From Mucilaginibacter gossypiicola (GTDB lineage: Bacteria > Bacteroidota > Bacteroidia > Sphingobacteriales > Sphingobacteriaceae): a stretch of DNA of 64,000 bases. The stretch covers positions 885,620-949,619 of the forward strand of contig NZ_FOCL01000002.1 in NCBI RefSeq assembly GCF_900110105.1, written 5' to 3'. The notes under the pieces were generated by a model. The model was not told where the DNA came from. It saw nothing but the letters and a program-made list of their open reading frames with translations, and did no database searches. Numbering within the stretch: the first letter of the stretch is position 1; each line of letters starts with the position of its first letter. Made by a program: the position numbers and the translations under genes. Of the stretch, positions 54,317 through 62,352 are shown in pieces.

Positions 54317-54619
54317 ATGAATGCAAAAGGTTTAAACTACAAGTTATTCAAATCCCTTTCAGAAATGGATTTAAAAAACACACAGATCGACGTTTCGTTC
54401 ATGCCGTTGTCCAGCCGGTATGGCTCGGCCATAATTGAAAATAAGGTTACTAAGCAGGTGTATTACTGTAAATTTGTTGCAATTGATTCAAAATACCGGA
54501 TAACGGCAGTAATGACAAAAGGGAGGTCCTGGTTTGGTCCCGAAAGTCACCTGATGGCCGTCAGGATGCTTGCCGCTCCATCAAGTGAAGTATCTGTATT
54601 AAAGGTTGTCAGCAATTAG
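54317..54619 (+). CDS. Small protein of unknown function
   Basis: The 100-residue reading frame (MNAKGLNYKLFKSLSEMDLK) is predicted beta-rich in the middle (IENKVTKQVYYCKFVAIDSK). No domain is recognised. It lies in the gap between the large unknown protein and the ArsR cassette; the 286 bp before it show no other gene. Confidence 0.45.
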   Translation: MNAKGLNYKLFKSLSEMDLKNTQIDVSFMPLSSRYGSAIIENKVTKQVYYCKFVAIDSKYRITAVMTKGRSWFGPESHLMAVRMLAAPSSEVSVLKVVSN

Positions 54620-54673
54620 ATTCCTTTTCCCGATTAAATAAACCGATCAAAAAAATAATTAAAAACATTTGCG

Positions 54674-54715
54674 TAGTTAAATGGCTACATTTATATTTGT
54701 AGTCAAATAGCTACA
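54674..54715 (+). promoter_or_regulatory. ArsR promoter with paired operators
   Basis: Two 16-mers, TAGTTAAATGGCTACA (54674-54689) and TAGTCAAATAGCTACA (54700-54715), flank the -7 element TATATTTG (54692-54699). The spacing is 26 bp. Each contains an imperfect TAG...CTA palindrome. This is the expected layout for autorepression by the encoded ArsR protein, whose ATG is at 54718. Confidence 0.75.
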
Positions 54716-54717
54716 CG

Positions 54718-55038
54718 ATGAATTTACGACGAGATGTATTTCAAGCCATTGCCGATCCAACCCGGCGGGCTATCCTTTTGCTTGTGGCCACACAAGCTAT
54801 GACGGCCGGTGTAATAGCGTCAAATTTTGATACCGCCAGGCCTACCGTTTCCAAACACCTGCAAATACTTACCGAGTGCGAATTGCTTAAACAGGAGCAA
54901 AACGGCAGGGAGATCTATTATCATATCAACGCAGAAAGAATGAAAGACGTAGCCGACTTTATCGAGCCATTCCGCGCTATGTGGGAAGACAGGTTCAACA
55001 AATTAGAAGACATCATGAAAAACTACAAAGGCAAATAA
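54718..55038 (+). CDS. ArsR-family winged-helix regulator (SRPBCC-linked type)
   Basis: The 106-residue protein matches the ArsR fold: [20 protein letters not shown], recognition helix in [20 protein letters not shown], and wing [20 protein letters not shown]. It lacks the cysteine metal site of the classical ArsR, so the ligand is not arsenic. This type is usually next to AHSA1/SRPBCC genes, as here. It probably represses its own operon through the paired sites 54674-54715. Confidence 0.93.
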   Translation: MNLRRDVFQAIADPTRRAILLLVATQAMTAGVIASNFDTARPTVSKHLQILTECELLKQEQNGREIYYHINAERMKDVADFIEPFRAMWEDRFNKLEDIMKNYKGK

Positions 55039-55039
55039 C

Positions 55040-55507
55040 ATGGAAAAGAAAACAAAAATAGACGCCGAAAACGGCAAACAGGACTTAACCATAACCCGCG
55101 TGTTTGACCTGCCGGTCGAACTGCTTTTTAAAGCCTATATAGAACCCGAAATTGTGGAGCAATGGATGGGAACAAAAGTGCTGAAGCTTGAAAACAAAAA
55201 GCACGGCAGCTGGCAGTTTGAAACAAAAGACCCCCATGGTAATGTAGTTTTCAAAGCCAACGGAACAATTCATGAGTTTATTCCCGGCCAAAAAATCACC
55301 CGCACATTTGAAATGGACAATGCACCGTTTGACGTACAGCTGGAGTTCCTGGAATTTGAAAAGCTTACCGACGATACCAGCAGGCTCAATATGCACGTGG
55401 TGTACAGAACGCCCGAACTCAGGGATCAGATGTTGAAGCTTCCTTTTGAATACGGTATAAACATGGCGCACAACCGCCTGCAGGAAGTACTAAACAAATT
55501 GAAATAA
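55040..55507 (+). CDS. SRPBCC (AHSA1-like) ligand-binding protein
   Basis: An SRPBCC helix-grip fold is indicated by DLTITRVFDLPVELLFKAYI, EPEIVEQWMGTKVL, FKANGTIHEFIPGQKITRTF and the C-terminal helix INMAHNRLQEVLNKL. It starts 1 bp after the ArsR stop. Such AHSA1-like proteins bind hydrophobic ligands; the substrate is unknown. Confidence 0.9.
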   Translation: MEKKTKIDAENGKQDLTITRVFDLPVELLFKAYIEPEIVEQWMGTKVLKLENKKHGSWQFETKDPHGNVVFKANGTIHEFIPGQKITRTFEMDNAPFDVQLEFLEFEKLTDDTSRLNMHVVYRTPELRDQMLKLPFEYGINMAHNRLQEVLNKLK

Positions 55508-55516
55508 TAGCCTGTT

Positions 55517-55906
55517 ATGAAAAGAAATAAAATTATTTACTGGATTGCTACCCTTTGGCTTGCCTTAGGGATGATATCAACCGGAGTTGTACAGTTAATG
55601 AAAATGAAATCAGGGGCCGGCGGTGCCGACAGTATTGCTCATTTAGGCTATCCTGCGTATTTTCTGACTATATTGGGAATTTGGAAAGTTTTGGGTGTTA
55701 TTGCAGTATTGATGCCTAAGTCTCCGGTAGTAAAGGAATGGGCATATGCAGGTTTTTTCTTTGCCATGTCGGGAGCGATATTTTCGCATCTTGCAGCAGG
55801 TAATGCGGTGAACGAGATTTTTCCTGCTTTGCTTTTACTGGTACTAACAGTAATTTCGTGGTATTTCAGACCGGCCGATAGAAAGATGAGCCCGGTTAAC
55901 CAATAA
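55517..55906 (+). CDS. DoxX-like family membrane protein
   Basis: Four membrane helices fit DoxX/DoxX-like_2 proteins: NKIIYWIATLWLALGMISTG, YPAYFLTILGIWKVLGVIAV, KEWAYAGFFFAMSGAIFSHL and LLLLVLTVISWYF. It is in the same operon as ArsR and AHSA1, 9 bp downstream. These genes travel as a cassette across many Bacteroidota, but the role is unknown. Confidence 0.88.
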   Translation: MKRNKIIYWIATLWLALGMISTGVVQLMKMKSGAGGADSIAHLGYPAYFLTILGIWKVLGVIAVLMPKSPVVKEWAYAGFFFAMSGAIFSHLAAGNAVNEIFPALLLLVLTVISWYFRPADRKMSPVNQ

Positions 55907-55914
55907 TAAACAAC

Positions 55915-56493
55915 ATGAACCCAAAGGTTGATTTTTATTTTAACGAAGCCGAAAAGTGGCGGGAAGAAATAGAGCAATTGAGATTGATTGCGCTTGATTG
56001 CGGATTGACCGAAGAATTAAAATGGGGCTGCCCATGTTATACTTACCGCGAAAGTAACATCGTTTTAATACACATATTTAAAGAATACTGCGCGTTTTTA
56101 TTTTTCAAAGGCGCGCTGTTGAGCGATGCACATAAAATACTGATCCAGCAATCGGAGAATGTGCAGGCGGCCCGCCAGATCAGGTTTACCAACGTTGAAG
56201 AGGTAACGGATCAAAGAAGTATCCTGAAAGCCTACATTTTTGAAGCCATTGAGGTTGAAAAAGCCGGGTTGAAAGTAATCTTGAAAAAAACGGAAGATTT
56301 TGCCGTAGCCGACGAGTTTCAACGCAAATTAAACTCGATTCCGGCGCTGAGAACCGCATTTGAAGCCCTGACGCCGGGACGCCAAAAAGCCTATCTGCTG
56401 CATTTTTCGCAACCCAAACAATCATCCACCCGCGAGGCGAGGGTTGAAAAGTGGATGCCGCAGATTTTAAATGGCAAAGGATTGAATGATTAA
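55915..56493 (+). CDS. DUF1801/YdeI-type protein
   Basis: The N-terminal DUF1801 part is seen in EIEQLRLIALDCGLTEELKW and GCPCYTYRESNIVLIHIFKE. The C-terminal YdeI part has ALTPGRQKAYLLHFSQPKQS and REARVEKWMPQILNGKG. The function is not established; YdeI is linked to stress tolerance in some bacteria. It is the fourth gene of the ArsR cassette, 8 bp after the DoxX gene. Confidence 0.85.
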   Translation: MNPKVDFYFNEAEKWREEIEQLRLIALDCGLTEELKWGCPCYTYRESNIVLIHIFKEYCAFLFFKGALLSDAHKILIQQSENVQAARQIRFTNVEEVTDQRSILKAYIFEAIEVEKAGLKVILKKTEDFAVADEFQRKLNSIPALRTAFEALTPGRQKAYLLHFSQPKQSSTREARVEKWMPQILNGKGLND

Positions 56494-56528
56494 AGGATAT
56501 TCCGTTTGGCAAAAGAAAAAAACGCAGG

Positions 56529-56662
56529 GTTGTGCGATTCCCTCCCCGGGGGAGGGTGTAGGGAGGGGTTTCATCAGTTGGTTTCTTACCCCCCCCAATG
56601 GAGTATTAACCCCTCCCTGCCACTGCACATTCCAATCACACCCCTCCCACGGGGAGGGAATT
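56529..56662. repeat. Palindromic repeat, GGGGAGGG family
   Basis: TTCCCTCCCCGGGGGAGGGT (about 56538-56557) faces CACCCCTCCCACGGGGAGGGAA (about 56639-56660), with a second inner pair (aggaggggtt / aacccctccct). It separates the DUF1801 and DUF4256 genes and belongs with the element at 52388-52497. Confidence 0.75.
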
Positions 56663-56698
56663 TGAAACCAAACACCAATTAAACCATAACCACCAACA

Positions 56699-57250
56699 AT
56701 GAAACTATCACCAGAACAGCGGAATGAACTCATAGGTATATTAAAAATCCGTTTTGAAAAAAACATGAACCGCCATAAGGATATCGAATGGGTCAACGTA
56801 CAGGCAAAGCTGGAGGCCGGTGCCGAAAAACTATGGTCGCTCAATGAAATGGAAATAACCGGCGGCGAACCCGATGTTGTTGCTTACGATAAAAATACCG
56901 GAGAATACGTTTTTTATGATTGTGTTGCCGAAAGTCCCAAAGGCAGGCGTAGTGTTTGTTATGACCATGAAGCCCTGGAGGCCCGGAAAGAATATAAACC
57001 GGCAAACAGCGCAGTTGCTATGGCAGCCGATATGGGTATTGAACTTTTAAACGAAGAACAATACCGCGAACTGCATAAGCTGGGAAAGTTTGATACCAAA
57101 ACATCAAGCTGGATAAAAACGCCTGCCGGAATCAGGAAGCTTGGCGGCGCCATTTTTGCCGATTACCGTTATGAAACTATCTTCATTTACCATAACGGAG
57201 CCGAATCATACTATGCCGCCAGAGGGTTCAGGGGAGCGTTGAGGGTTTGA
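56699..57250 (+). CDS. DUF4256 family protein
   Basis: The full family layout is present: MKLSPEQRNELIGILKIRFE, NMNRHKDIEWVNVQAKLEAG, EMEITGGEPDVVAYDKNTGE and GRRSVCYDHEALEARKEYKP. Length (183) is typical. The function is unknown. It often occurs with DUF1801/AHSA1-type cassettes, which is also the context here, although a palindromic repeat lies between. Confidence 0.88.
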   Translation: MKLSPEQRNELIGILKIRFEKNMNRHKDIEWVNVQAKLEAGAEKLWSLNEMEITGGEPDVVAYDKNTGEYVFYDCVAESPKGRRSVCYDHEALEARKEYKPANSAVAMAADMGIELLNEEQYRELHKLGKFDTKTSSWIKTPAGIRKLGGAIFADYRYETIFIYHNGAESYYAARGFRGALRV

Positions 57251-57309
57251 TTTTTCACTTGTGCGCAATTAGCTTGACTTGGGAAATTAAATATAAAGCG
57301 GCCTTGTAT

Positions 57310-57819
57310 TTACTTTAAAAACGGAGCAACCTCCGCCCAGTCTTTATCCTGCTTTATTTCATATGAAAACTCACGCTTTACATCAGGTGCTTTTGTTTTT
57401 TTCTGAAGATATTCGTTTGCTTTCTCGGGTTGATCGATATAAGCATAAACATCTAAGAAAGAGTCGTTATAGATATGACCAATGTAATGCAGGGTTACCA
57501 CTTTGCCTATTTCGTTGGTTAATTCGTCCTGAAGTTTATTAGCAACGTCTATTTCTGATTCAAGCGGTAGCCCGTTTTTCATAACACTATCCTGCTTAAG
57601 TGCAATTTGAATTTGCAGGCTCCACGGATAACTTTTCTTTTCACCGTAACTTTTATAAGCGGTGTTGACAGATCCAATAACAGGCCTTCCGTCTGGTAGT
57701 TTTGCTTCAATAACTGAAAAACTTTCGGGAGGGAAAACGGGATGCTTGTTCTGGGCCTTACAACCTAATATCAGTAATTGTAGTAAAATAACAATGATAA
57801 GGCAGCAGTGGCGTAGCAT
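57310..57819 (-). CDS. DUF695-like lipoprotein
   Basis: The signal ends in a lipobox (LLILGCKAQ). The DUF695 pattern is KSYPWSLQIQIALKQDSVMK, NGLPLESEIDVANKLQDELT and YNDSFLDVYAYIDQPEKANE. The function is unknown. It is convergent with DUF4256. Confidence 0.8.
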   Translation of the reverse strand: MLRHCCLIIVILLQLLILGCKAQNKHPVFPPESFSVIEAKLPDGRPVIGSVNTAYKSYGEKKSYPWSLQIQIALKQDSVMKNGLPLESEIDVANKLQDELTNEIGKVVTLHYIGHIYNDSFLDVYAYIDQPEKANEYLQKKTKAPDVKREFSYEIKQDKDWAEVAPFLK

Positions 57820-57945
57820 GGATAAGGTTAGTATTACGTGATGCTAAAGTAGATATTCAATGCGGCTAAAACAAGAAGTATTGAATTTGAAGCCCGTTAC
57901 AGCTTGTATGCAAATTAATGTGGTAAGACTATGTCGTGTAATTTA

Positions 57946-58149
57946 TTAAATATTTGGCTTGAATTTTCCGTCGATGTGATCACTGACATGAACTACAGAC
58001 ATGGAGCATTTTGTGAGCGCTTCACGAACCCTTTCAAGCTCTGCTTTCATACCATCTAAATGGAAATTATACTCTGCTTCTAACTGTTGAATTGCTTCTA
58101 AAATGCGTTGTTCGCCTGCTAATAATATATCGTATTCTGTTGGCTTCAT
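57946..58149 (-). CDS. Small helical protein of unknown function
   Basis: A 67-codon frame gives a mostly helical, charged protein (EAIQQLEAEYNFHLDGMKAE). No domain is recognised. It may be real but support is only coding length and composition. Confidence 0.35.
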   Translation of the reverse strand: MKPTEYDILLAGEQRILEAIQQLEAEYNFHLDGMKAELERVREALTKCSMSVVHVSDHIDGKFKPNI

Positions 58150-58448
58150 AATGATTTGTGCTCAAAAACTACGGGTCACCAACACATGATATCCGCAATT
58201 TACAGGTTGTTGTAATAGGTTAAATCGCACATGTTATCTGCCACGGGGCGATGGGTATGGTAAACATGTTCAGCAAATGACACCTTTTAGCTCTAAACAT
58301 CAAAACAGAATCGACCATTAGCATAAATGTATCGACGAATGTGAAAATTGAGGATTCAATAACTATTGCATTAAAAAGATACAGCAAACACAACCCAGAG
58401 CAAATAAAATCGTAATAGGCTTGAAATCAGTAAAGAACGAGAGGGTGA
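58150..58448. other. Gap without a recognisable feature
   Basis: About 300 bp with no convincing gene, repeat or terminator; the promoter of the 58449 gene must lie in its right part. Confidence 0.4.
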
Positions 58449-58742
58449 ATGTTTAAATATTCAAAAGCAGAAATTGAGTTATTAAAGAAACAGGTTTTGA
58501 TCAATGCCAATTTATCATCAGTTAGCGAGGCAGAGATAGTAGTTTTAGCAAACAAGATTAAAAACATAACGCATAAGGAGCTAAGTCAAATTACGTTATG
58601 CAGGTTATATGGGCTCAAAGAATCGAAATTTGGGCCTTCATTGTTCGCACTTCAGGTGCTGGCAACTTTTTGCGGATCTGAAAGCTGGGAGGAGTTTTGT
58701 GAGGCAACATCCGCCCGAGAAAAAGAAGATATTCGCGGTTAA
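58449..58742 (+). CDS. Small protein with Bacteroidota HTH-like pattern
   Basis: The 97-residue product contains KELSQITLCRLYGLKESKFG followed by PSLFALQVLATFCGSESWEE. This resembles the pattern (S/T)xxTLxRLxG...SxxTLxxLAxxxGxxSWxxF found in many Bacteroidota N-terminal domains of regulatory proteins. The rest has no known motif. It may be a truncated or compact regulator (inference). Confidence 0.5.
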   Translation: MFKYSKAEIELLKKQVLINANLSSVSEAEIVVLANKIKNITHKELSQITLCRLYGLKESKFGPSLFALQVLATFCGSESWEEFCEATSAREKEDIRG

Positions 58743-58749
58743 TTAACGC

Positions 58750-59250
58750 TTAACCGACTCTTTTTCCCAGGATTTTTAATCCTCTTTCCTTGCCATCCAG
58801 TACGGCTATATCAGGCAGGTTTCCCCATTCTTCGAAACCAAAGCTTTTGAATAATTTCAGACTGGGATCGTTATGCGCAAAAATAAAGCCGACCAACGTT
58901 TTTATTTGAATTGTTGGCGCTGCAGCGATGCTGTACTCAAGCATTTTCTTCCCGATCCCCTTACCCCGGTGGTTGGCGTCAATATAAATACTGATCTCAA
59001 CAGTGGCATTGTAAGCCGGTCGCCCGTAGAATGATTGAAAACTAACCCAACCAACAACGTTGTTATCGCTGTCCTCCGCTATCCATAATGGCCTAAAGTG
59101 ATTGTGTTCATCAAACCACTTCTTCCTGCTCTCAACAGAAACAGGTTCGGTATCGGCCGTTGACATCCGTGATGCAACGGTTGAATTATATATTTCAACT
59201 ATTTTATCTAAATCAGCTTCAGCTGCATCTCTGAATTTTATCGGCTCCAT
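58750..59250 (-). CDS. GNAT N-acetyltransferase (phosphinothricin/Pat-like)
   Basis: Acetyl-CoA binding is shown by ISIYIDANHRGKGIGKKMLE (motif A, R/Q-x-x-G-x-G). The N-terminus EIYNSTVASRMSTADTEPVS and the C-terminal HNDPSLKLFKSFGFEEWG are typical of the bar/pat/YncA-like group. Length (166) is normal. The natural acceptor is unknown. Confidence 0.92.
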   Translation of the reverse strand: MEPIKFRDAAEADLDKIVEIYNSTVASRMSTADTEPVSVESRKKWFDEHNHFRPLWIAEDSDNNVVGWVSFQSFYGRPAYNATVEISIYIDANHRGKGIGKKMLEYSIAAAPTIQIKTLVGFIFAHNDPSLKLFKSFGFEEWGNLPDIAVLDGKERGLKILGKRVG

Positions 59251-59388
59251 AGTTTAAGACTTCGTTTATCCAAAGGTAGGGGGATATTATATGCTAAAAA
59301 ATGCTGATTTGTTATCTATTGATGCGCAAGGTGCATTAATGGGATTGAGCCTCGGTGTTATCACTGTGCCATTATTTACTAAAAACGA

Positions 59389-59415
59389 AGAGCCTTTAGA
59401 ACATCTAAAGGCTCT
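59389..59415 (-). terminator. Native terminator of the broken tRNA-Pro gene
   Basis: A 12-bp perfect stem, AGAGCCTTTAGA with TCTAAAGGCTCT around ACA, is followed on the minus strand by CTTCGTTTTTAG. It lies 10 bp past the 3' end of the tRNA fragment, as for an intact tRNA unit, so the left side of the junction is the original chromosome. Confidence 0.8.
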
Positions 59416-59424
59416 CTGTAAAAG

Positions 59425-59466
59425 TCGGGATGGCGGGATTCGAACCCACGACCTCCAGCACCCCAT
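59425..59466 (-). tRNA. 3' fragment of tRNA-Pro(GGG), attachment-site remnant
   Basis: The minus strand carries the anticodon loop ATGGGGT (anticodon GGG), 3' anticodon stem GCTGG, variable loop AGGTC, T arm GTGGG-TTCGAAT-CCCGC, acceptor CATCCCG and discriminator A. The 5' acceptor, D arm and 5' anticodon stem are absent; the flanking sequence does not pair. Such fragments are left at one end of elements that integrate into tRNA genes. Since the 5' side lies to the right, the element should extend right, with an intact tRNA-Pro at its far end. Confidence 0.85.
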
Positions 59467-60060
59467 GAATGCCGTATTTCGTCTTAAGTGCTTGAAAATC
59501 TGTTAATAAGTCTTCTATTGGAGCATACAGTTCATTAACCGTATACTAAACCGTATAGTGGATATTATCACCTTCTAAAGATAAGTATATCGCTTTGTTT
59601 TTAATAGAGTGGTTGTAATCATAAAGCTTGTTTAAGTGAATAAATGAATTATGATGCCCATGCACGCTTATAGCAATCAAGTGCAAGATGGCAAACGAAT
59701 AAATAGGTTGTGCGCTGGGTTGAGGGTTTATGCGGGAAGCTCTTGCACGCTTCAGCAGCTATAAGCGTAACTTTGCCTAATAATTCATTACCTCACCCTA
59801 AACCTTCCTCTGCTTCCTTAGCCTATAAAAAATGAGTGGGACAGTATCTCTACTACTCTTCCTACACATCCAATACTAACTTAAGAATCCAAGAAATCTA
59901 CGATTTTCCTGTTTTAAGAGGGAGTGAAAATTCGTGGACAGGGAAATCGATTGGTGTATTTGATTTTAGAACTTTCAGAACAATGTTCTTAATCATTTAT
60001 AGGTGCAATAGTTTCGCAATGAGCGGGTATATCTCAAGAAAGACCGGTGATGTTAATTTG
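59467..60060. other. Gap at the element boundary
   Basis: About 590 bp next to the att-like fragment contain no convincing gene. Two tandem 9-mers AACCGTATA (59537-59545 and 59549-59557) lie near the junction and could be recombinase arm sites (inference). A GTG-started frame at 59836-60117 overlaps a convergent gene and is not supported. Confidence 0.5.
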
Positions 60061-60636
60061 TTAATCAGGCTTGTTGCTTTCTATGATGTCAGTATCCGCT
60101 GGCTTAAAGGTCGCTGACTGAATCATAGCCTCGTACACTTCTGTTCCTTTTGTGAAGAAATCGAACGCTGCTTGACGAAGCTCCCATTCAGATCGGTTTT
60201 GATTCTCATGCCCTTCAGGATAATAGTTTCGAGATATATCAACTTGTTTAAGAGAACCGTAACCCAAACTTATAGCCATTTGAGAAAGTAAATCAACACG
60301 TAACAAAGTGCGAGTTTCATCAAGATTGATTTGATTTGTAGTGTGTAATGAGTCGTAGTATTTTTGCCATGCCACTAACACCGGTGGGGTATCATGAAAA
60401 ACGACATCAATTGTATTTAGGCCATTTACAAAAGGGTAGCTTACAGGAGACCCTCTGTGCGCAAATAACGTAAGAAACAAATTACGTTTAGCGTTGTCTT
60501 TGTTCTGTTCATCATTAAGATCCCTTCCAACTTTAACCGCCTTAATAGGTGCATAGTAAATATAGTAAACAGTAGCCATTAATATGGCAAGGCTGGTTAC
60601 CCAATAAGCGATCTCAATATTGTCTTTAGTTGTCAT
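60061..60636 (-). CDS. Membrane-anchored protein, DUF6680-like
   Basis: The start at 60636 (MTTKDNIEIAYWVTSLAILM) is chosen because a single membrane helix follows at once. The body contains KRNLFLTLFAHRGSPVSYPF, then NGLNTIDVVFHDTPPVLVAW and QKYYDSLHTTNQ. These resemble the DUF6680 type, but I am not certain. It is a single-pass protein with the bulk in the cytosol. It is the gene nearest the att-like fragment; its function is unknown. Confidence 0.6.
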   Translation of the reverse strand: MTTKDNIEIAYWVTSLAILMATVYYIYYAPIKAVKVGRDLNDEQNKDNAKRNLFLTLFAHRGSPVSYPFVNGLNTIDVVFHDTPPVLVAWQKYYDSLHTTNQINLDETRTLLRVDLLSQMAISLGYGSLKQVDISRNYYPEGHENQNRSEWELRQAAFDFFTKGTEVYEAMIQSATFKPADTDIIESNKPD

Positions 60637-60773
60637 AACTATAAAGATAATGATAGTTCGTGATGCAACAAATATGACCCATAATGTCAAGTTGTGCCGA
60701 TATTGAACAATAGTTTACGACAACGCCAAGCTATTAAGCCTGGCGTTTGTGTTTAGATGTATCTATGTTTAAT

Positions 60774-61262
60774 TTAATTGTTCCCGCTATCGATTGTTTC
60801 TAAAGAATGGATCAACAGCGACTCAGTTAATTCAGAGGTCAAAACCCTGTTGTCTAAATTAGGATGCTTTATAATTAGATATGATCCTACTGTATCAATC
60901 AGATGGACTTTATCAGTTACCAATGTTAAATCTAAATGAAATACTCCTCCATAGATATCTAAATGTTTGATAGATAGGATTACGTCTGCCAATTCAAATT
61001 CAAATCCATCTAAGGATTTAAAGAGTTTAAGTTTATCTAACTCACGCATTATATCTTGGTGAAAAGCTATTAATGGTCGTTTGGTCACTTCAGCTAATAA
61101 TGATGGAGTTATCCCGACAGTGTTTCTTATCTGCCTAAAATGACATTCTTGCAAAATTTCTTGAAAGAGAGCTTCATAACTGGAGAGAAGGTTGTAGTTA
61201 GACGCGTCTGAGCCATCTTTTATCTTTACCGTTGTTGATAATGAAATGATTTTGTTGTTCAT
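60774..61262 (-). CDS. Island protein of unknown function
   Basis: A 162-codon frame with an ATG start. The protein is mixed alpha/beta (HFRQIRNTVGITPSLLAEVT, LADVILSIKHLDIYGGVFHL, KVHLIDTVGSYLIIKHPNLD) with no recognised domain, signal or membrane helix. It is on the same strand as all island genes, 28 bp from the next. Confidence 0.65.
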   Translation of the reverse strand: MNNKIISLSTTVKIKDGSDASNYNLLSSYEALFQEILQECHFRQIRNTVGITPSLLAEVTKRPLIAFHQDIMRELDKLKLFKSLDGFEFELADVILSIKHLDIYGGVFHLDLTLVTDKVHLIDTVGSYLIIKHPNLDNRVLTSELTESLLIHSLETIDSGNN

Positions 61263-61290
61263 TTAAATAAGGTTTATTACTCAAATGTAA

Positions 61291-61551
61291 TCAATATGAA
61301 TAGATTAAAACAAGCTTGTTTGCATCCCATTGATTGGCTGAAAGGTCGCCAATGAGTGTAATGAGGGTTATTAATTGTTGTACTTTGGGGTGTGATCGAT
61401 ACTTTTCATGTGCGGTGTTTTGCGATTCTGCATTATCCCATTTCCTAAAAGGTAACAGCGCCCAATCTAAAAGTTCAACGTAGGCAGAGTGTAAAGATTG
61501 TCCATAAGCAAAGCGTTCTAATGCATTTAATAGCTGTTTAAAATCTGTCAT
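61291..61551 (-). CDS. Short island protein, resembling the N-terminus of an N-6 DNA methylase
   Basis: The start at 61551 (MTDFKQLLNALERFAYGQSL) is chosen over an ATG 19 codons upstream. The 86-residue helical product, with HSAYVELLDWALLPFRKW and YRSHPKVQQLITLITLIGDL, resembles the N-terminal helical part of some element-borne N-6 adenine methylases. The catalytic part (FxGxG, NPPY) is absent. It is either a truncated gene or a small protein in its own right. Confidence 0.5.
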   Translation of the reverse strand: MTDFKQLLNALERFAYGQSLHSAYVELLDWALLPFRKWDNAESQNTAHEKYRSHPKVQQLITLITLIGDLSANQWDANKLVLIYSY

Positions 61552-61743
61552 AGCAGTAAGTTTTATGTCGAGTGAATTCTCGAACGACTCACTGCTGATC
61601 AGCAGCACTAAGGCAAGGTGGATATTGAGTAATTGTGGAGGGTCACGAGAAACGAGGGATACCCAATTGCGAGGTACTACCTTGAAGTGAAACGACTGTG
61701 TGCTGATGTATCAGCTAACTTTGTGATAAGAATAGAAATTCTA

Positions 61744-62352
61744 TTAAGCAACTAGGGAGAAGATTGTGTTCCCAAGCAATACAATGAATTGTACAATATC
61801 TCGAACATCTGTCTGTGAAATCGGTTGAATATCGCCTGTGGATAGGTCTAAGTCAGATTCATGAACTATCTGATTTCGCCTTATGACAATGTTTTTAAGC
61901 TTGGTCTTTACGTCGGCCTCAGTTAGCCCCATTGCTAATGCAATTGTTTGCCATTTATGAGGTTCTGCCCAAATCAATGGCAATATGCTTGATATTTTAT
62001 CGGGGTCTTGAAAAGATAGATGTCTATGAGATTCGGAAATGTGTCGGGCAAAGACCAATTCTGGAGGTATCACGCCTAAGTTAATATTATTTACAATATC
62101 TAATGTCAGGGGAAATTTAGAGTAAGCACTAGTCCGAGGCCGACGTAATAAAAATATTTCTACCATGCCTTCCTTTACAAGTTCGTGAATAAGTTTGTCG
62201 AGAGCTGAAACCGAATATACGACCTCACTTCGTAATAAATCACTAATGCTCGCGGATGGAAATCTTAAGGTAGTGTTTAAATGCGTAAATAATGAATCCA
62301 GCTCATTTACCCGACTCATGCTTTCATCAAACTGCCTTTTAGCACTAAGCAT
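61744..62352 (-). CDS. HEPN-domain protein, putative ribonuclease
   Basis: The 202-residue protein has an N-terminal helix pair (RSEVVYSVSALDKLIHELVK) and, at residues about 159-164, RNQIVH, the R-x4-H motif of the HEPN superfamily, in the context KNIVIRRNQIVHESDLDL. HEPN proteins with R-x4-6-H are metal-independent RNases in toxin-antitoxin and abortive-infection systems. It resembles the RiboL-PSP/MAE_28990-type HEPN group. Its start overlaps the parA stop by 8 bp, so it is translated together with parA and probably regulated by it (inference). Confidence 0.85.
   Translation of the reverse strand: MLSAKRQFDESMSRVNELDSLFTHLNTTLRFPSASISDLLRSEVVYSVSALDKLIHELVKEGMVEIFLLRRPRTSAYSKFPLTLDIVNNINLGVIPPELVFARHISESHRHLSFQDPDKISSILPLIWAEPHKWQTIALAMGLTEADVKTKLKNIVIRRNQIVHESDLDLSTGDIQPISQTDVRDIVQFIVLLGNTIFSLVA

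Noticed and set aside
10872..59315. CRISPR array
   Set aside because: Several short repeats exist, but none is a regular array of direct repeats with spacers of constant length.
59291..59506. 71-codon frame over the tRNA-Pro fragment (peptide with GGIRTHDL)
   Set aside because: The frame reads through a tRNA fragment; GGIRTHDL-type peptides are a familiar artefact of translating tRNA genes.
59836..60117. 93-codon plus-strand frame beside the att-like fragment
   Set aside because: It starts at GTG, overlaps the 3' end of the convergent membrane-protein gene, and shows no domain or signal.
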